DNA from: an uncultured Bacteroidota bacterium
Lineage (GTDB): Bacteria > Bacteroidota > Bacteroidia > AKYH767-A > OLB10
Direction of reading: 5' to 3'
Length of the DNA stretch: 41,183 bases
Assembly (NCBI GenBank): GCA_903847585.1
Contig: CAINEC010000021.1
Span: forward strand, 1 to 41,183
Shown here: one piece after another, positions 1 to 9,233 of the stretch
Numbering within the stretch: position 1 is the stretch's first letter
Layout of the letters: every line of letters starts with the position of its first letter
Translations under genes and position numbers: made by a program
Notes under the pieces: generated by a model
Told to the model about the DNA's origin: nothing
Database searches by the model: none
Seen by the model: the letters and a program-made list of their open reading frames with translations, nothing else

Positions 1-525
1 AATATATGGATCGTAAACGATAATATTTGCATCAAAGCCTTGTAGTTTTTTCGCAAAAGCTTTACCCATATTCCCAAAGCCAATCACTGCAATTGTTTTC
101 CCCTGAATTTCTATTCCACGATTTTCTTCACGTTTCCAAATACCATTGCGCACTTCTTGGTTAACTCGAATCAAATGATTGTTTAATGCGAGTAACATTC
201 CGATAGCATGCTCTCCAACAGCATCTTTATTTCCTTCTGGTGCATTTATTAATGTAATATTATTTTTCGCAGCTGCTATGGCATCGATATTTTCCATGCC
301 AGCTCCTGCGCGACCAATTACAACGGTATTTGCAAGGGTATTTAAAAATGCTTCATCAAGTTTAAAGCGACTACGGATAGCCATTCCGTTATAAGATTCC
401 TGATGCGAAAGTATTTCCTCCTTTGACATATGATAGCCTTCAACATAATCAACGCCATGTTGGGTAAGGGTATCAATAAATGATGGGTGTAGTGTATCGA
501 TTAAAAGTACTACGGGCTTTTTCAT
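1..525 (-). CDS. SerA-like D-2-hydroxyacid (phosphoglycerate) dehydrogenase, 3' truncated by window edge
   Basis: I translated 175 residues from an ATG at 523-525; the C-terminal part lies beyond base 1. The N-terminus matches the substrate-binding half of the D-isomer-specific 2-hydroxyacid dehydrogenases, with GRAGAGMENID followed by NAPEGNKDAVGEHAIG. The Rossmann NAD-binding motif GFGNMGKAFAKK lies near residues 156-167. Family members oxidise 3-phosphoglycerate in serine synthesis or reduce 2-keto acids. The catalytic Arg/Glu/His lie in the missing part, so the exact substrate cannot be settled. The start codon shares one base with the mgtE stop (TAATG), which suggests translational coupling to the magnesium channel gene upstream. 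Confidence 0.88.
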   Translation of the reverse strand, partial: MKKPVVLLIDTLHPSFIDTLTQHGVDYVEGYHMSKEEILSHQESYNGMAIRSRFKLDEAFLNTLANTVVIGRAGAGMENIDAIAAAKNNITLINAPEGNKDAVGEHAIGMLLALNNHLIRVNQEVRNGIWKREENRGIEIQGKTIAVIGFGNMGKAFAKKLQGFDANIIVYDPYI

Positions 526-1904
526 TACAATAAAGTTCCTTTAAGCAACATTGATGCAAACGAGAAATAAATGACTAATCCTGTTACATCAACCATGGTT
601 GCGATAAAAGGTGCGGACGATGTGGCAGGGTCGAGTCCAAGCTTCTTTAAAAACAATGGCATCATCGATCCCATTATCGTTCCCCAAAGTACTACGCCAA
701 ATACTGCGAAGCCAATGGTAAAAGCAATCAACATCCAATAAGGACCATAGATATCAGTGAAAAAATGCCAGGTTGTAACACGAGCAAATCCAATAAAGCC
801 TAATATTAATCCGAGGTATAGTCCTGTAACAATTTCTTTGCGCATAATTCTCCACCAATCTGAAATAGTAATCTCTCCAAGTGCAAGCGCACGTATAATT
901 AACGTTGATGCTTGTGATCCACTATTGCCACCACTACTTACAATTAACGGAATAAATAAAGCTAATACAACAGCTTTGTCAATTTCATTTTCGAAAAACG
1001 ACATCGCTGATGCGGTAAACATTTCTCCGATAAAGAGAATGATTAACCATGGCGCGCGCTTGCGCAACATTTGCGTCAAGCCTACATCCATATAGGGTTC
1101 TTCGAGTGCTTCTACCGCACCAATCTTCTGAATATCTTCTGTATCTTCTTCCTGTGCTAATTCTAAGATATCATCAACGGTGATAATTCCTAATAATAAT
1201 CCGCCAGCATTAGTTACAGGTAATGCAACTCGATTTGATTTTTTAAATACTTTGACAGCCACCTCTTCATCATCTGTTACTAGCAAGGAGATGTATTTAC
1301 CATCTAAAATTTCCTTTACCTGTATATCATCCTCCGCTAAGAGTAAATCACCAATTCGAATATCATCTACGAGATACCCCTTTTCATCTACGATGTAAAT
1401 TACATCTAAAGTTTCGGAGTTCTCTCCATTACTGCGGATGTAATTAATAATTTGTCTTACAGTCCACTCTTGATTGACAGCTACATAATCTGGCGTCATC
1501 AAACGGCCAATCGAATCTTCAGGATATCCTAAAAGAGATAAAGCAACACGACGCTCTTTTTGCGTCAATAACTTCAGTAATTTATTTAATCGCTCTGGTT
1601 CCAGCTCTTCTAAAAATGCTGTACGATTATCAGGCGACATATCATTCAAGATAAGCTGCACCTGTCGCGCTCTTAACTCGTCTAATAAATCAACCTGTAT
1701 GCTGAAGTCTAGTTCTTCAAATGTTTGATACGCTTGTTCACGATCAATAACATTAAAAATAACAGCTTGCCCAGTCGATGATAGTTCAGAACATAGTTCC
1801 GCTAACTCCTGAGGCAACCAATTTTCTAATTGTTCCTCAAGACGCTCTATATCTCCTTTTTCAAGAAGTTCTAGTACGATCGGTTTGTTATTTTCCGATT
1901 GCAT
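525..1904 (-). CDS. mgtE: Magnesium channel/transporter MgtE
   Basis: This 459-residue protein is a typical length for MgtE, the homodimeric inner-membrane Mg2+ channel gated by intracellular Mg2+. The N-terminal superhelical MgtE_N domain spans about residues 25-125. A pair of CBS domains (about 130-255) contains the hallmark RLMTPDYVAV. The five-helix pore domain (about 310-459) contains PLIVSSGGNSGSQ and the conserved acidic stretch ATMVDVTG, which lines the ion path in the family. I start at the ATG at 1902-1904; a TTG two codons upstream is also open but less likely. It overlaps the downstream dehydrogenase start by one base and follows a small lipoprotein gene by 33 nt. No Mg2+ riboswitch is apparent upstream. 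Confidence 0.96.
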   Translation of the reverse strand: MQSENNKPIVLELLEKGDIERLEEQLENWLPQELAELCSELSSTGQAVIFNVIDREQAYQTFEELDFSIQVDLLDELRARQVQLILNDMSPDNRTAFLEELEPERLNKLLKLLTQKERRVALSLLGYPEDSIGRLMTPDYVAVNQEWTVRQIINYIRSNGENSETLDVIYIVDEKGYLVDDIRIGDLLLAEDDIQVKEILDGKYISLLVTDDEEVAVKVFKKSNRVALPVTNAGGLLLGIITVDDILELAQEEDTEDIQKIGAVEALEEPYMDVGLTQMLRKRAPWLIILFIGEMFTASAMSFFENEIDKAVVLALFIPLIVSSGGNSGSQASTLIIRALALGEITISDWWRIMRKEIVTGLYLGLILGFIGFARVTTWHFFTDIYGPYWMLIAFTIGFAVFGVVLWGTIMGSMMPLFLKKLGLDPATSSAPFIATMVDVTGLVIYFSFASMLLKGTLL

Positions 1905-1937
1905 TGCCAACTATGTTGTAATTAAATACTGCTCTAA

Positions 1938-2066
1938 TTAAGCAGGGCGTTGGGTCGTGTTTGTAGTATTTTGTTGTCCGTAAGCAGGGCATTTCTCACG
2001 CGATTTGCAAGAAACAAGGCAGGTTACAGTTAAAATAAATCCACAGATTAAAATTAATTTTTGCAT
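1938..2066 (-). CDS. Small 42-residue lipoprotein with CPAYG motif
   Basis: Starting at the ATG at 2064-2066, the product is 42 residues. It has a Lys-initiated hydrophobic signal and a lipobox LVSC at residues 17-20, so Cys20 would be lipidated. The mature peptide is only about 23 residues: a Lys/Arg patch, CPAYG, then an Asn/Thr-rich tail. Short lipoproteins carrying a CPAY-type motif recur in Bacteroidota genomes, but their function is unknown to me. The gene lies divergently from ung and 33 nt before mgtE, so it could be the first gene of the mgtE unit. A longer upstream reading has no support. A near-match to the -7 element lies at about 2096-2103 on this strand. Confidence 0.6.
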   Translation of the reverse strand: MQKLILICGFILTVTCLVSCKSREKCPAYGQQNTTNTTQRPA

Positions 2067-2189
2067 GTTTTTACCGGTAATATGATTAATCAGCACAAAG
2101 TAAGTATTTTTATCTCTCGAACGGAGGATGGTTTTAATTATTTTTCGCACGATAAATTGTTTATAATGCTTGATGCTGCTACTGATAAA

Positions 2190-2867
2190 ATGGATGGCTT
2201 AAATGTGAATATTGAAGAGAGTTGGAACAAGCAAATTGCTAATGAATGGGAAGCCCCCTATTTCAAAGAACTGGTGCAGTTTTTAAGAGCAGAATTGGCT
2301 AATAATGAAATAATTTATCCGCCTCGTGAGCAGATTTTTGCAGCTTTCGAAAATACACCCTTTGATCAAGTAAAAGTGGTGATAATCGGTCAGGATCCTT
2401 ATCATGGAATAGGGCAGGCCAATGGACTTTGTTTTTCGGTTGCACCTGGCGTTCGAATACCACCATCATTAAAAAATATTTTCAAGGAGCTGAATCGAGA
2501 TCTTGGGATTGAAATTCCGCAGCTTGGCGATTTGTCACCTTGGTCAAAACAAGGTGTATTGCTGTTAAATGCTACGCTTACGGTGCGCGCAAATCAGGCT
2601 GGATCACATCAGAATAAAGGCTGGGAGAAATTTACTGATGCTGTGATAAAATCAATTTCCGAAAATCGTGAACATGTCGTATTTATGCTTTGGGGGAACT
2701 ATGCCAAGCAAAAAGCTTCTTCTGTTGATCGCAGCAAGCATTTGGTACTTGAAGCTGCCCATCCTTCGCCATTAGCGCGAACAGGATTTAGTGGCTGTGC
2801 TCATTTCTCAAAAGCAAATGAGTACCTTGTAAAAAACAATATTTCACCTATCGATTGGCGTTTGTAA
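2190..2867 (+). CDS. ung: Uracil-DNA glycosylase, family 1
   Basis: This enzyme excises uracil from DNA to start base-excision repair. The 225-residue product (E. coli Ung is 229) has the water-activating motif GQDPYHG with catalytic Asp69, the uracil-binding GLCFSV segment, and the C-terminal HPSPLA loop that carries the catalytic His. I choose the ATG at 2190 because it gives the family-typical length and places the conserved N-terminal ESW...PYF segment at the usual position. An in-frame ATG at 2166 would add eight residues. The open frame extends further upstream into the divergent lipoprotein start and should not be taken as coding. The Omp85-family gene begins 3 nt after the stop, so the two are probably co-transcribed. 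Confidence 0.96.
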   Translation: MDGLNVNIEESWNKQIANEWEAPYFKELVQFLRAELANNEIIYPPREQIFAAFENTPFDQVKVVIIGQDPYHGIGQANGLCFSVAPGVRIPPSLKNIFKELNRDLGIEIPQLGDLSPWSKQGVLLLNATLTVRANQAGSHQNKGWEKFTDAVIKSISENREHVVFMLWGNYAKQKASSVDRSKHLVLEAAHPSPLARTGFSGCAHFSKANEYLVKNNISPIDWRL

Positions 2868-2870
2868 GGA

Positions 2871-4643
2871 ATGAAAAATAGAAATTGGTTTGTTATGATT
2901 CGATATGTTGTTCTCTTTGTTTTGATTGGAGCAACATTGACATCATATGCTAATAATTTTTCTAATCCGCCTATTCGATTCAATTCAAAAAACAATCAGC
3001 AATCAGAACTTCTCTTAACTTTTGAAAAGAAAATTAATAAGTCGAAGTTAGATTCACTTACATTAATGCCTGCACTTAAAACGATAGAATTAGAGTTAAG
3101 GTCGAAAGGTTTTTTAACTGCCTCTTATGATAGTGTATCTTATACTACTGCTGAAATTATTGTCTATTGGTCGCTCGGAAAACAATACACTTTTTCATCC
3201 ATCAATATCAAAAAAGATGAACAGGATTTGTTGAGTAATCTGGGCTATCGAACGGATAAAGCAATCTTTACTCCTGATTACTATAGCAAACTAATGAACG
3301 CTTTAGTGAAGTGGGGTTGTAACAACGGATATCCATTTGCGTTAGCACGATTAGAAAATGTTCAACTCAATGATGACTCCTCTGATTTTAGTGCTGATTT
3401 GCTTTTTGATAAGGGCCCAAGTTATCAGCTTGATACTGTTTTGATAAAAGGTAGTGCTAAACTAAATCAAAACTATTTCTTGAACTACCTTGATGTTACA
3501 AAGGGGGATATTTTTAATGAGAGTAAGTTAAGCAAGTGGACATTCAGAATTAAAGAAATTCCTTTTGTCTCTGAAGTGCGTCCGTATGAAATCGAATATA
3601 GTGACAGTACTTATCATCCTGTTTTTTATTTGCAAAATAAAAAGGCGAGTATGCTTAATGGGATTGTCGGATTTCAATCGGATAATACAAAATCCGGAAA
3701 GGTGTATTTAACCGGCGATGTTAAAATTAAATTGATGAATGTATTTGGTCGTGCAGAGCTCATCGATTTTAATTGGAATAATCCACAGCCTCGAACACAA
3801 GATTTAAAAATTAAAATTAACTATCCTTTTATTTTCGATTTGCCATTCGGATTAGAAGGAGAATTTTCTTTGTTTAAAAAAGATACACTTTGGTTTGAAG
3901 TAAATAGACAATTAGGAATTCAATATTTAGTCAATGGAAATAATTCTGTGAAAGTATTTGCAGGTAAAAAAACAAACAATTTAATTTCTGTTGAGCCTTA
4001 TCAAAATCAAATTACGCTCCCTGATGTAGCCGATGTGCAATTGATTAACTACGGATTAGGACTTCAATGGCAAAATTTAGATTATCGTTTTAATCCGACT
4101 AATGGTTATGACATAAACATCACTGGAACGGCTGGACAGCGTACCATCAAAAAGAATATTAAATTCCCAGATGTTTGGTACGATTCACTTAGTTTGAAAT
4201 CGAATCAGTATCGTTTTGATTTAAATGCAGATTATTATTTTCCTTTAGGTAAATCAAGTGTGTTAAATGTTGGCACAGCGGCATCACATATTCAAGGAGA
4301 AAAATATTTTGCTAATGAGTTGATTCGTTTTGGTGGACTAAAAACATTGAGAGGATTTAACGAAACAAGTTTTTCAGCTTCTTCCTTGTTGATAGGGAAG
4401 ATAGAGTATCGATTGTTGCTTGAACAAAACTCTTTCTTGTTCGTGTTTTTTAATCAGGCCTTTTATGAGGATAAATCGAAAACAGTTCTTTTTAGTGATC
4501 ATCCTTATGGATTGGGTACGGGAATTAATTTCGAGACGAAGGCTGGTATCTTTTCATTTACCTATGCCGTTGGTAGTTTGCAGGATGAGCCACTGTCATT
4601 TAAAGATGCAAAAATCCACTTTGGCTTAGTGAATCTCTTTTGA
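2871..4643 (+). CDS. BamA/TamA (Omp85) family outer-membrane protein
   Basis: This 590-residue protein has an N-terminal hydrophobic signal (residues about 10-27, ending near SYA). Periplasmic POTRA-like modules follow; the clearest is around YQLDTVLIKGSAKLNQNYFLNYL (residues about 184-206) and the segment after it. From about residue 260 there is a C-terminal 16-strand-type barrel. The loop-6 signature appears as GLKTLRGFNE, where RGF is the conserved Arg-Gly-Phe of the superfamily, and the protein ends in Phe as barrels do. It is shorter than the essential BamA and has fewer POTRAs, so it is probably an accessory TamA/BamA-like protein rather than BamA itself. Substrate and partner are unknown. 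It starts 3 nt after ung. Confidence 0.87.
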   Translation: MKNRNWFVMIRYVVLFVLIGATLTSYANNFSNPPIRFNSKNNQQSELLLTFEKKINKSKLDSLTLMPALKTIELELRSKGFLTASYDSVSYTTAEIIVYWSLGKQYTFSSINIKKDEQDLLSNLGYRTDKAIFTPDYYSKLMNALVKWGCNNGYPFALARLENVQLNDDSSDFSADLLFDKGPSYQLDTVLIKGSAKLNQNYFLNYLDVTKGDIFNESKLSKWTFRIKEIPFVSEVRPYEIEYSDSTYHPVFYLQNKKASMLNGIVGFQSDNTKSGKVYLTGDVKIKLMNVFGRAELIDFNWNNPQPRTQDLKIKINYPFIFDLPFGLEGEFSLFKKDTLWFEVNRQLGIQYLVNGNNSVKVFAGKKTNNLISVEPYQNQITLPDVADVQLINYGLGLQWQNLDYRFNPTNGYDINITGTAGQRTIKKNIKFPDVWYDSLSLKSNQYRFDLNADYYFPLGKSSVLNVGTAASHIQGEKYFANELIRFGGLKTLRGFNETSFSASSLLIGKIEYRLLLEQNSFLFVFFNQAFYEDKSKTVLFSDHPYGLGTGINFETKAGIFSFTYAVGSLQDEPLSFKDAKIHFGLVNLF

Positions 4644-4679
4644 GCGAGAGCTTTTGTCATTCGTTACCAATAAAATCGG

Positions 4680-4687
4680 TATCTTTG
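4680..4687 (+). promoter_or_regulatory. Bacteroidota -7 element (TATCTTTG) for era
   Basis: This exact TAnnTTTG match ends 7 nt before the era ATG at 4695. A TTG at 4654-4656 is 23 nt upstream, slightly long for the -33 element. Transcription would start about 4 nt before the ATG, so the era mRNA would be nearly leaderless. Confidence 0.6.
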
Positions 4688-4694
4688 CACACAA

Positions 4695-5573
4695 ATGCAT
4701 CAATCAGGTTTTGTAAATATTGTTGGGAAGCCCAATGTGGGTAAAAGTACGCTAATGAATGCGTTACTGGGTCAGGAGTTGTCGATGGTTAATCCAAAGG
4801 CTCAAACTACCCGTCACCGTATCAAGGGCATCTTGAATGATGAGCACTACCAGATTGTATTTTCGGATACTCCTGGTATCATGAAGCCTGCTTATAAGTT
4901 ACATCATAAAATGCTGGCGGCTGTAGAAGAAACGTTTACAGATGCGGATGTGGTGGTGTATGTAACGGAGGTGAATGACCGAAAAATTGATGAAGAGTTA
5001 AAGGTTAAACTAACGGTTCTTTCTGTTCCTCTTTATGTCATCATTAATAAAATTGATACTGCAGAACAACAAGTTGTTGAAGAAGCAGTTGAGTTTTGGA
5101 GAGAAACCTTAAAGCCGAAAGTAATACTTCCAATTTCAGCATTGCATAATTTTTCAGTCGATAATATCGTCACTGAACTTTTAAAAGACATTCCCGAAGG
5201 CCCCGCTTATTTTGATAAGGATGAGGCAGTGAGCGATCGTAATATGCGATTCTTTACAGCGGAAATTGTGCGTGAACGAATCTTGAGTTTATACCAGCAG
5301 GAGATTCCTTATTCTGTTGAAGTAGTTGTAACATCTTACAAAGAAGATGAAACGATTGATCGTATTTCGGTAGTGATTTATTGCGCGCGTGAAACACAGA
5401 AAGCAATTTTAATCGGACATCAAGGGAAGGCGATTAAAAAATTAGGAATGGAGTCGCGTAAAAAATTAGAGACGGTTTTAGAGAAGCAAGTATTTATTGA
5501 ACTTACGGTGAAGGTGGCTGATGATTGGAGAGATAATGATAATATGCTGAAGCGATTCGGCTACGAAATATAA
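4695..5573 (+). CDS. era: GTPase Era
   Basis: Era is an essential GTPase that binds the 3' end of 16S rRNA and assists 30S subunit maturation. The 292-residue product has G1 GKPNVGKS (residues 11-18), effector Thr residues in the AQTTRHR segment, G3 DTPG (58-61) and G4 NKID (about 117-120). A C-terminal KH RNA-binding domain contains ILIGHQGKAIKKLG. The family-typical length and the YEI-type terminus support a complete gene. It has its own promoter and is followed after 9 nt by der, so two ribosome-assembly GTPases are likely co-expressed. Nothing is unusual apart from the very short predicted leader. Confidence 0.97.
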   Translation: MHQSGFVNIVGKPNVGKSTLMNALLGQELSMVNPKAQTTRHRIKGILNDEHYQIVFSDTPGIMKPAYKLHHKMLAAVEETFTDADVVVYVTEVNDRKIDEELKVKLTVLSVPLYVIINKIDTAEQQVVEEAVEFWRETLKPKVILPISALHNFSVDNIVTELLKDIPEGPAYFDKDEAVSDRNMRFFTAEIVRERILSLYQQEIPYSVEVVVTSYKEDETIDRISVVIYCARETQKAILIGHQGKAIKKLGMESRKKLETVLEKQVFIELTVKVADDWRDNDNMLKRFGYEI

Positions 5574-5582
5574 TTTTAGAAT

Positions 5583-6908
5583 ATGGCAAATATTGTTGCG
5601 ATTGTTGGTCGCCCGAATGTGGGAAAGTCGACATTGTTTAACCGACTTACTGAGTCACGTAAAGCAATTGTTGATGAAACAGCAGGTGTTACGCGCGATC
5701 GACATTACGGTAAGGCGGAGTGGATAGGAAGAACTTTTTCTGTTATTGATACTGGTGGATACATCACTGGTTCAGATGATATTTTCGAAGGTGAAATTCG
5801 TAAGCAGGTGGCGTTAGCTATCGATGAGGCCAACGTGATTTTATTTGTTGTTGATGTGGCAGATGGATTAACGGATATGGACAAAGAAGTAGCGAATATG
5901 CTGCGTCGTTGTAATAAGAAGATTTTCCTTGTCACTAATAAAGTAGATAATTCAAAACGTATTAATGAGGTAGGTGAGTTCTACGCATTAGGAATGGGTG
6001 ATGTATATCCAATCTCTGCAATGAGTGGAAGTGGTACAGGTGAGTTATTAGATGATATGGTAGCAGTGTTTGATCCAGAAGATGTGATCGATCCTGAATT
6101 ACCACGTATTGCAATTATTGGTCAGCCTAACGTTGGAAAGTCATCCTTGTTGAATACGCTGATAGGAGTAGAGCGAGCTATCGTTACGTCAATCGCAGGA
6201 ACAACTCGTGATACATTATACACGCGTTATCAAAGTTTCGGTTTTGATTTTTTATTGATTGATACCGCTGGATTAAGAAAGAAAAAAGTAGTTAAAGAAG
6301 ATATTGAGTTTTATTCGGTAATGCGCTCCGTTAGAGCAATTGAAGAGGCGGATGTTTGTTTGATGATGCTGGATGCTACTAATAATGGATTAGGTGTTCA
6401 GGATATGAATATTTTCCGTTTGTGTGAACGCAATAGAAAAGGCGTTGTCATTTTAGTTAATAAGTGGGACTTGGTAGAAAAAGAAACCAATACCATGCGT
6501 GATTTCGAAAAGAAAATAAAGGATAAGTTAAGTCCGTTTGAAGACGTACCTATCATTTTTACCTCTGTAACCAATAAGCAACGTGTCTTTAAAGCACTTG
6601 AAACTGCATTGCAAGTATTCAAAAATAAAACAGCTAAAGTGGCTACTTCAAAATTGAACAAGGTGATGTTGCCTTATGTACATAACTATCCGCCTCCTGC
6701 TACAAAAGGGAAGGCCATCAGTATTAAGTACATTACGCAGTTACCAGGACAAGCACCAACATTTGTTTTCTTCTGCAATTTGCCGCAGTATATCAATGAG
6801 TCATACAAACGATTTATTGAAAATAAAATGCGTGAGAATTTTGATTTCAGTGGTGTGCCTATTACAATTTACTTCAGAAGTAAAGAGCGAAACAAAGAGG
6901 TAGAATAA
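5583..6908 (+). CDS. der: GTPase Der (EngA), double-GTPase ribosome assembly factor
   Basis: The 441-residue product carries two tandem GTPase domains, the defining trait of Der, which acts in 50S subunit biogenesis. Domain 1 has GRPNVGKS (8-15), DTGG and TNKVD. Domain 2 has GQPNVGKS (about 180-187), DTAG and VNKWD. A C-terminal KH-like domain with the characteristic PTFVFFCN segment follows and ends in a basic RSKERNK tail. It is 9 nt downstream of era. The stop codon lies 1 nt from the convergent patatin gene stop, leaving no room for a terminator between them. Confidence 0.97.
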   Translation: MANIVAIVGRPNVGKSTLFNRLTESRKAIVDETAGVTRDRHYGKAEWIGRTFSVIDTGGYITGSDDIFEGEIRKQVALAIDEANVILFVVDVADGLTDMDKEVANMLRRCNKKIFLVTNKVDNSKRINEVGEFYALGMGDVYPISAMSGSGTGELLDDMVAVFDPEDVIDPELPRIAIIGQPNVGKSSLLNTLIGVERAIVTSIAGTTRDTLYTRYQSFGFDFLLIDTAGLRKKKVVKEDIEFYSVMRSVRAIEEADVCLMMLDATNNGLGVQDMNIFRLCERNRKGVVILVNKWDLVEKETNTMRDFEKKIKDKLSPFEDVPIIFTSVTNKQRVFKALETALQVFKNKTAKVATSKLNKVMLPYVHNYPPPATKGKAISIKYITQLPGQAPTFVFFCNLPQYINESYKRFIENKMRENFDFSGVPITIYFRSKERNKEVE

Positions 6909-6909
6909 T

Positions 6910-9198
6910 TTAGTAAATCGCCTTTCTGTTAAAGATGATGTATCCGATGTGGAAAATAATTCCCACTGGATTTTCACGTTTATCGTAGTAGTTAAAAGCT
7001 AAGCTCACGGGCCCAATCGGACTTTTATAAATAGTATTGAAAGTGGCTACGAAATAGCGCTTGCCAAAATTATCACCGTATCTCGATTTGAAATCTTCTT
7101 CTTGCAAAATTTCTCTGAAAGGTTGAAAGGCATAACCTTCTAAACGGACATCAAAATTATCATTGATGCTAATGATGTTTTTCACTCCAATACCAAGGAA
7201 GTTATGCGCTCTATATGTTTCTTGAAATTGTGTTTGCATGTCGGCAATAGGATTAAATGCAGGTGCTGCTAACACAGTCGCTCTATAGTTAGAGAAAAAA
7301 GGTTGTCCGCTCAGCATCAGCTCACCAAATACTCCCCACTTAAATCTTCTTAAGCTGTTAAAATAGGTTTCATATTTTACATTTAGCTGAAACCACTCAT
7401 GGCTATAGGTTGTTGTGTCACGAAGGATTCCTGTAGAACCAGGAAATGTTTTTTCATCACCTTTGATGTATCGCAATCGTGCAAATAATCCTGACCCTGT
7501 AGTTGCGTACATTTTTCTATTTAATGTATTCTGCTCAAGATCTAAAAAGTAGCTATTGCCTTTAAAATCTGTTAAGTCACTTGTGTCCGTCTGTGTGAAA
7601 TCTCTTGTAAGGTAGTACTTGTCTTTCGCCTCAAAAATATTTGCACCACCTTCTATTTTAAGTTTATTTGTTAGTGGAGTTCCTAATTTGATTTGAAAAG
7701 ATTCATCGTACTGAACTAAATAGGATGGTTTAATATCTTCAAAGAAAGCTGAGCTACTCTTATAAAAATCCCATTGGTTTAATGTTACAGATGGCTCAAT
7801 ATAAAACGGAATTGTTCCAGGTACATCTAATCGACTTCTAATGTGTCCACTGCTGTATAACTTGCCAAAATAAATACTCGCGAAAGTTCTTAAACTATAT
7901 TTATCCCAATAGTTTTTTTGTGCCGAAATAAAAGCTGTATTGATTGGTCGCGATGAAACGTTACCACCAAAGTTTAATGATATGCCTTTGTTTTTTCGAA
8001 CGTCTACGCATAAAATAAAATGTCCTGATTTCGGATTGTACTTTAAGCTAGGAAATAAATAGCGTTGGTTTTCATCTGCTACTAATCGAAACCATTTTTG
8101 TTTTAATTCATCAGAAGTAATTAACTCTCCTTTTGGATTTATAGTTTTGACAATGTAATCGGCTTGCTTAGTATTTACACCAGTAACGGCAATAGAGTCA
8201 ATTAATAAATCTTTATAAGAGAAACTAAATTGTCTGCGTTTTTCTGCAAGCAGAATAGTGTCAGCTTCTCTGTTGCCAATACGTGATTTGATTAAAGGAA
8301 TCATTCGTAACCCCATCGCATATCCGCTATCGATGGCTGTTCTAATATCATCGAAAGAAAATAATCCAATGCCAGAAACATTCGGAGTGATGATAATATC
8401 TTGCTCACGATTCATCGAGTAATTCGTGGAGCGCTGAATCATCGATTTTAGCTGACTTAAAAAATTAACCTCGCTTGGTCGGTCAATTGTATCTGCTGTG
8501 TTGACTCCAATAATTAAATCAGGATTAAATTCTGTTTGTAAAACATCCGTTGGGAAATTATTATAAATACCACCGTCATAAATAATGTTGTTTTGATCTA
8601 ATAGCGGAGCGTAATAAAATGGGAACGACATAGAGGCACGAACTGCAAATGACAGGTCGCCTGATTTATATACGATCGGTCTTTTTGCAGTGATGTCAGA
8701 AGCAATACAACGGAATGGGACAATTAAACTATCAAAATTATTTTCTGCGCGAGCAATTGGAATCGAAAGGTTTTCCATCAAAGCAAAATCAATTTCTGCG
8801 GCATTAACTACGTTGCTTGGTAACTGAGTTTTGAAAATGGAGTCGCTGATTAATTTAATTTCTATCCAGCTTGCATCAACAGGATTTTTTAAGAATGAAT
8901 AAAGATTGTCTTCGTCGAATTGTCCTTCTGCGCGCTTGGCAAATATTTTCTGTGTGACTAATCGCTCTAATTGCGATGGTGATGTTCCAGTTGCGTAATA
9001 GCAGCCTATCAGTGCTCCTGATGAAACGCCAGTAATGTAGTCAATCGGAATTTTATTTTCTTCTAAGGCCCTTAAAACACCAATCTGTGCAAACCCTCTT
9101 GCACCACCACCACTTAGTACTAATCCCACTTTTTGGGAGTAGCCTTGCAATGATAAAGCAAGTAATAAAATGGTTAAGCAAATGCGGATTGATTTCAA
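6910..9198 (-). CDS. Patatin-like phospholipase fused to POTRA and Omp85-type barrel (type Vd-like)
   Basis: This 762-residue protein has a signal peptide (1-21, ending GYS) followed by a patatin domain. The domain shows the oxyanion loop GGGARG (30-35), the nucleophile elbow GVSSG with Ser59, and the catalytic Asp of DGG at Asp208, so both dyad residues are intact. A POTRA-like segment (about 345-420, around DSIAVTGVNT) and a C-terminal surface-antigen barrel follow. This resembles PlpD, whose lipase passenger is carried by its own Omp85 barrel. The start appears to be TTG at 9196-9198: an in-frame stop lies a few codons upstream, no ATG exists before the signal peptide, and a promoter element sits 18 nt upstream. 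The substrate is unknown; phospholipase A activity is inferred. Confidence 0.9.
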   Translation of the reverse strand: MKSIRICLTILLLALSLQGYSQKVGLVLSGGGARGFAQIGVLRALEENKIPIDYITGVSSGALIGCYYATGTSPSQLERLVTQKIFAKRAEGQFDEDNLYSFLKNPVDASWIEIKLISDSIFKTQLPSNVVNAAEIDFALMENLSIPIARAENNFDSLIVPFRCIASDITAKRPIVYKSGDLSFAVRASMSFPFYYAPLLDQNNIIYDGGIYNNFPTDVLQTEFNPDLIIGVNTADTIDRPSEVNFLSQLKSMIQRSTNYSMNREQDIIITPNVSGIGLFSFDDIRTAIDSGYAMGLRMIPLIKSRIGNREADTILLAEKRRQFSFSYKDLLIDSIAVTGVNTKQADYIVKTINPKGELITSDELKQKWFRLVADENQRYLFPSLKYNPKSGHFILCVDVRKNKGISLNFGGNVSSRPINTAFISAQKNYWDKYSLRTFASIYFGKLYSSGHIRSRLDVPGTIPFYIEPSVTLNQWDFYKSSSAFFEDIKPSYLVQYDESFQIKLGTPLTNKLKIEGGANIFEAKDKYYLTRDFTQTDTSDLTDFKGNSYFLDLEQNTLNRKMYATTGSGLFARLRYIKGDEKTFPGSTGILRDTTTYSHEWFQLNVKYETYFNSLRRFKWGVFGELMLSGQPFFSNYRATVLAAPAFNPIADMQTQFQETYRAHNFLGIGVKNIISINDNFDVRLEGYAFQPFREILQEEDFKSRYGDNFGKRYFVATFNTIYKSPIGPVSLAFNYYDKRENPVGIIFHIGYIIFNRKAIY

Positions 9199-9216
9199 GC
9201 TATTTAGATTGAATTA

Positions 9217-9224
9217 CAAAGGTA
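9217..9224 (-). promoter_or_regulatory. -7 element (TACCTTTG) for the patatin-barrel gene
   Basis: On the minus strand this is an exact TAnnTTTG match ending 18 nt before the TTG start at 9198. No good -33 TTG is seen at the expected distance, so it rests on one element plus position. Confidence 0.5.
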
Positions 9225-9233
9225 ATTAATCAA

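Noticed and set aside
2061-2189. N-terminal extension of ung to the upstream ATG at 2061
   Set aside because: It would overlap the divergent lipoprotein start and add 43 residues with no family support. The 225-residue form has the normal length.
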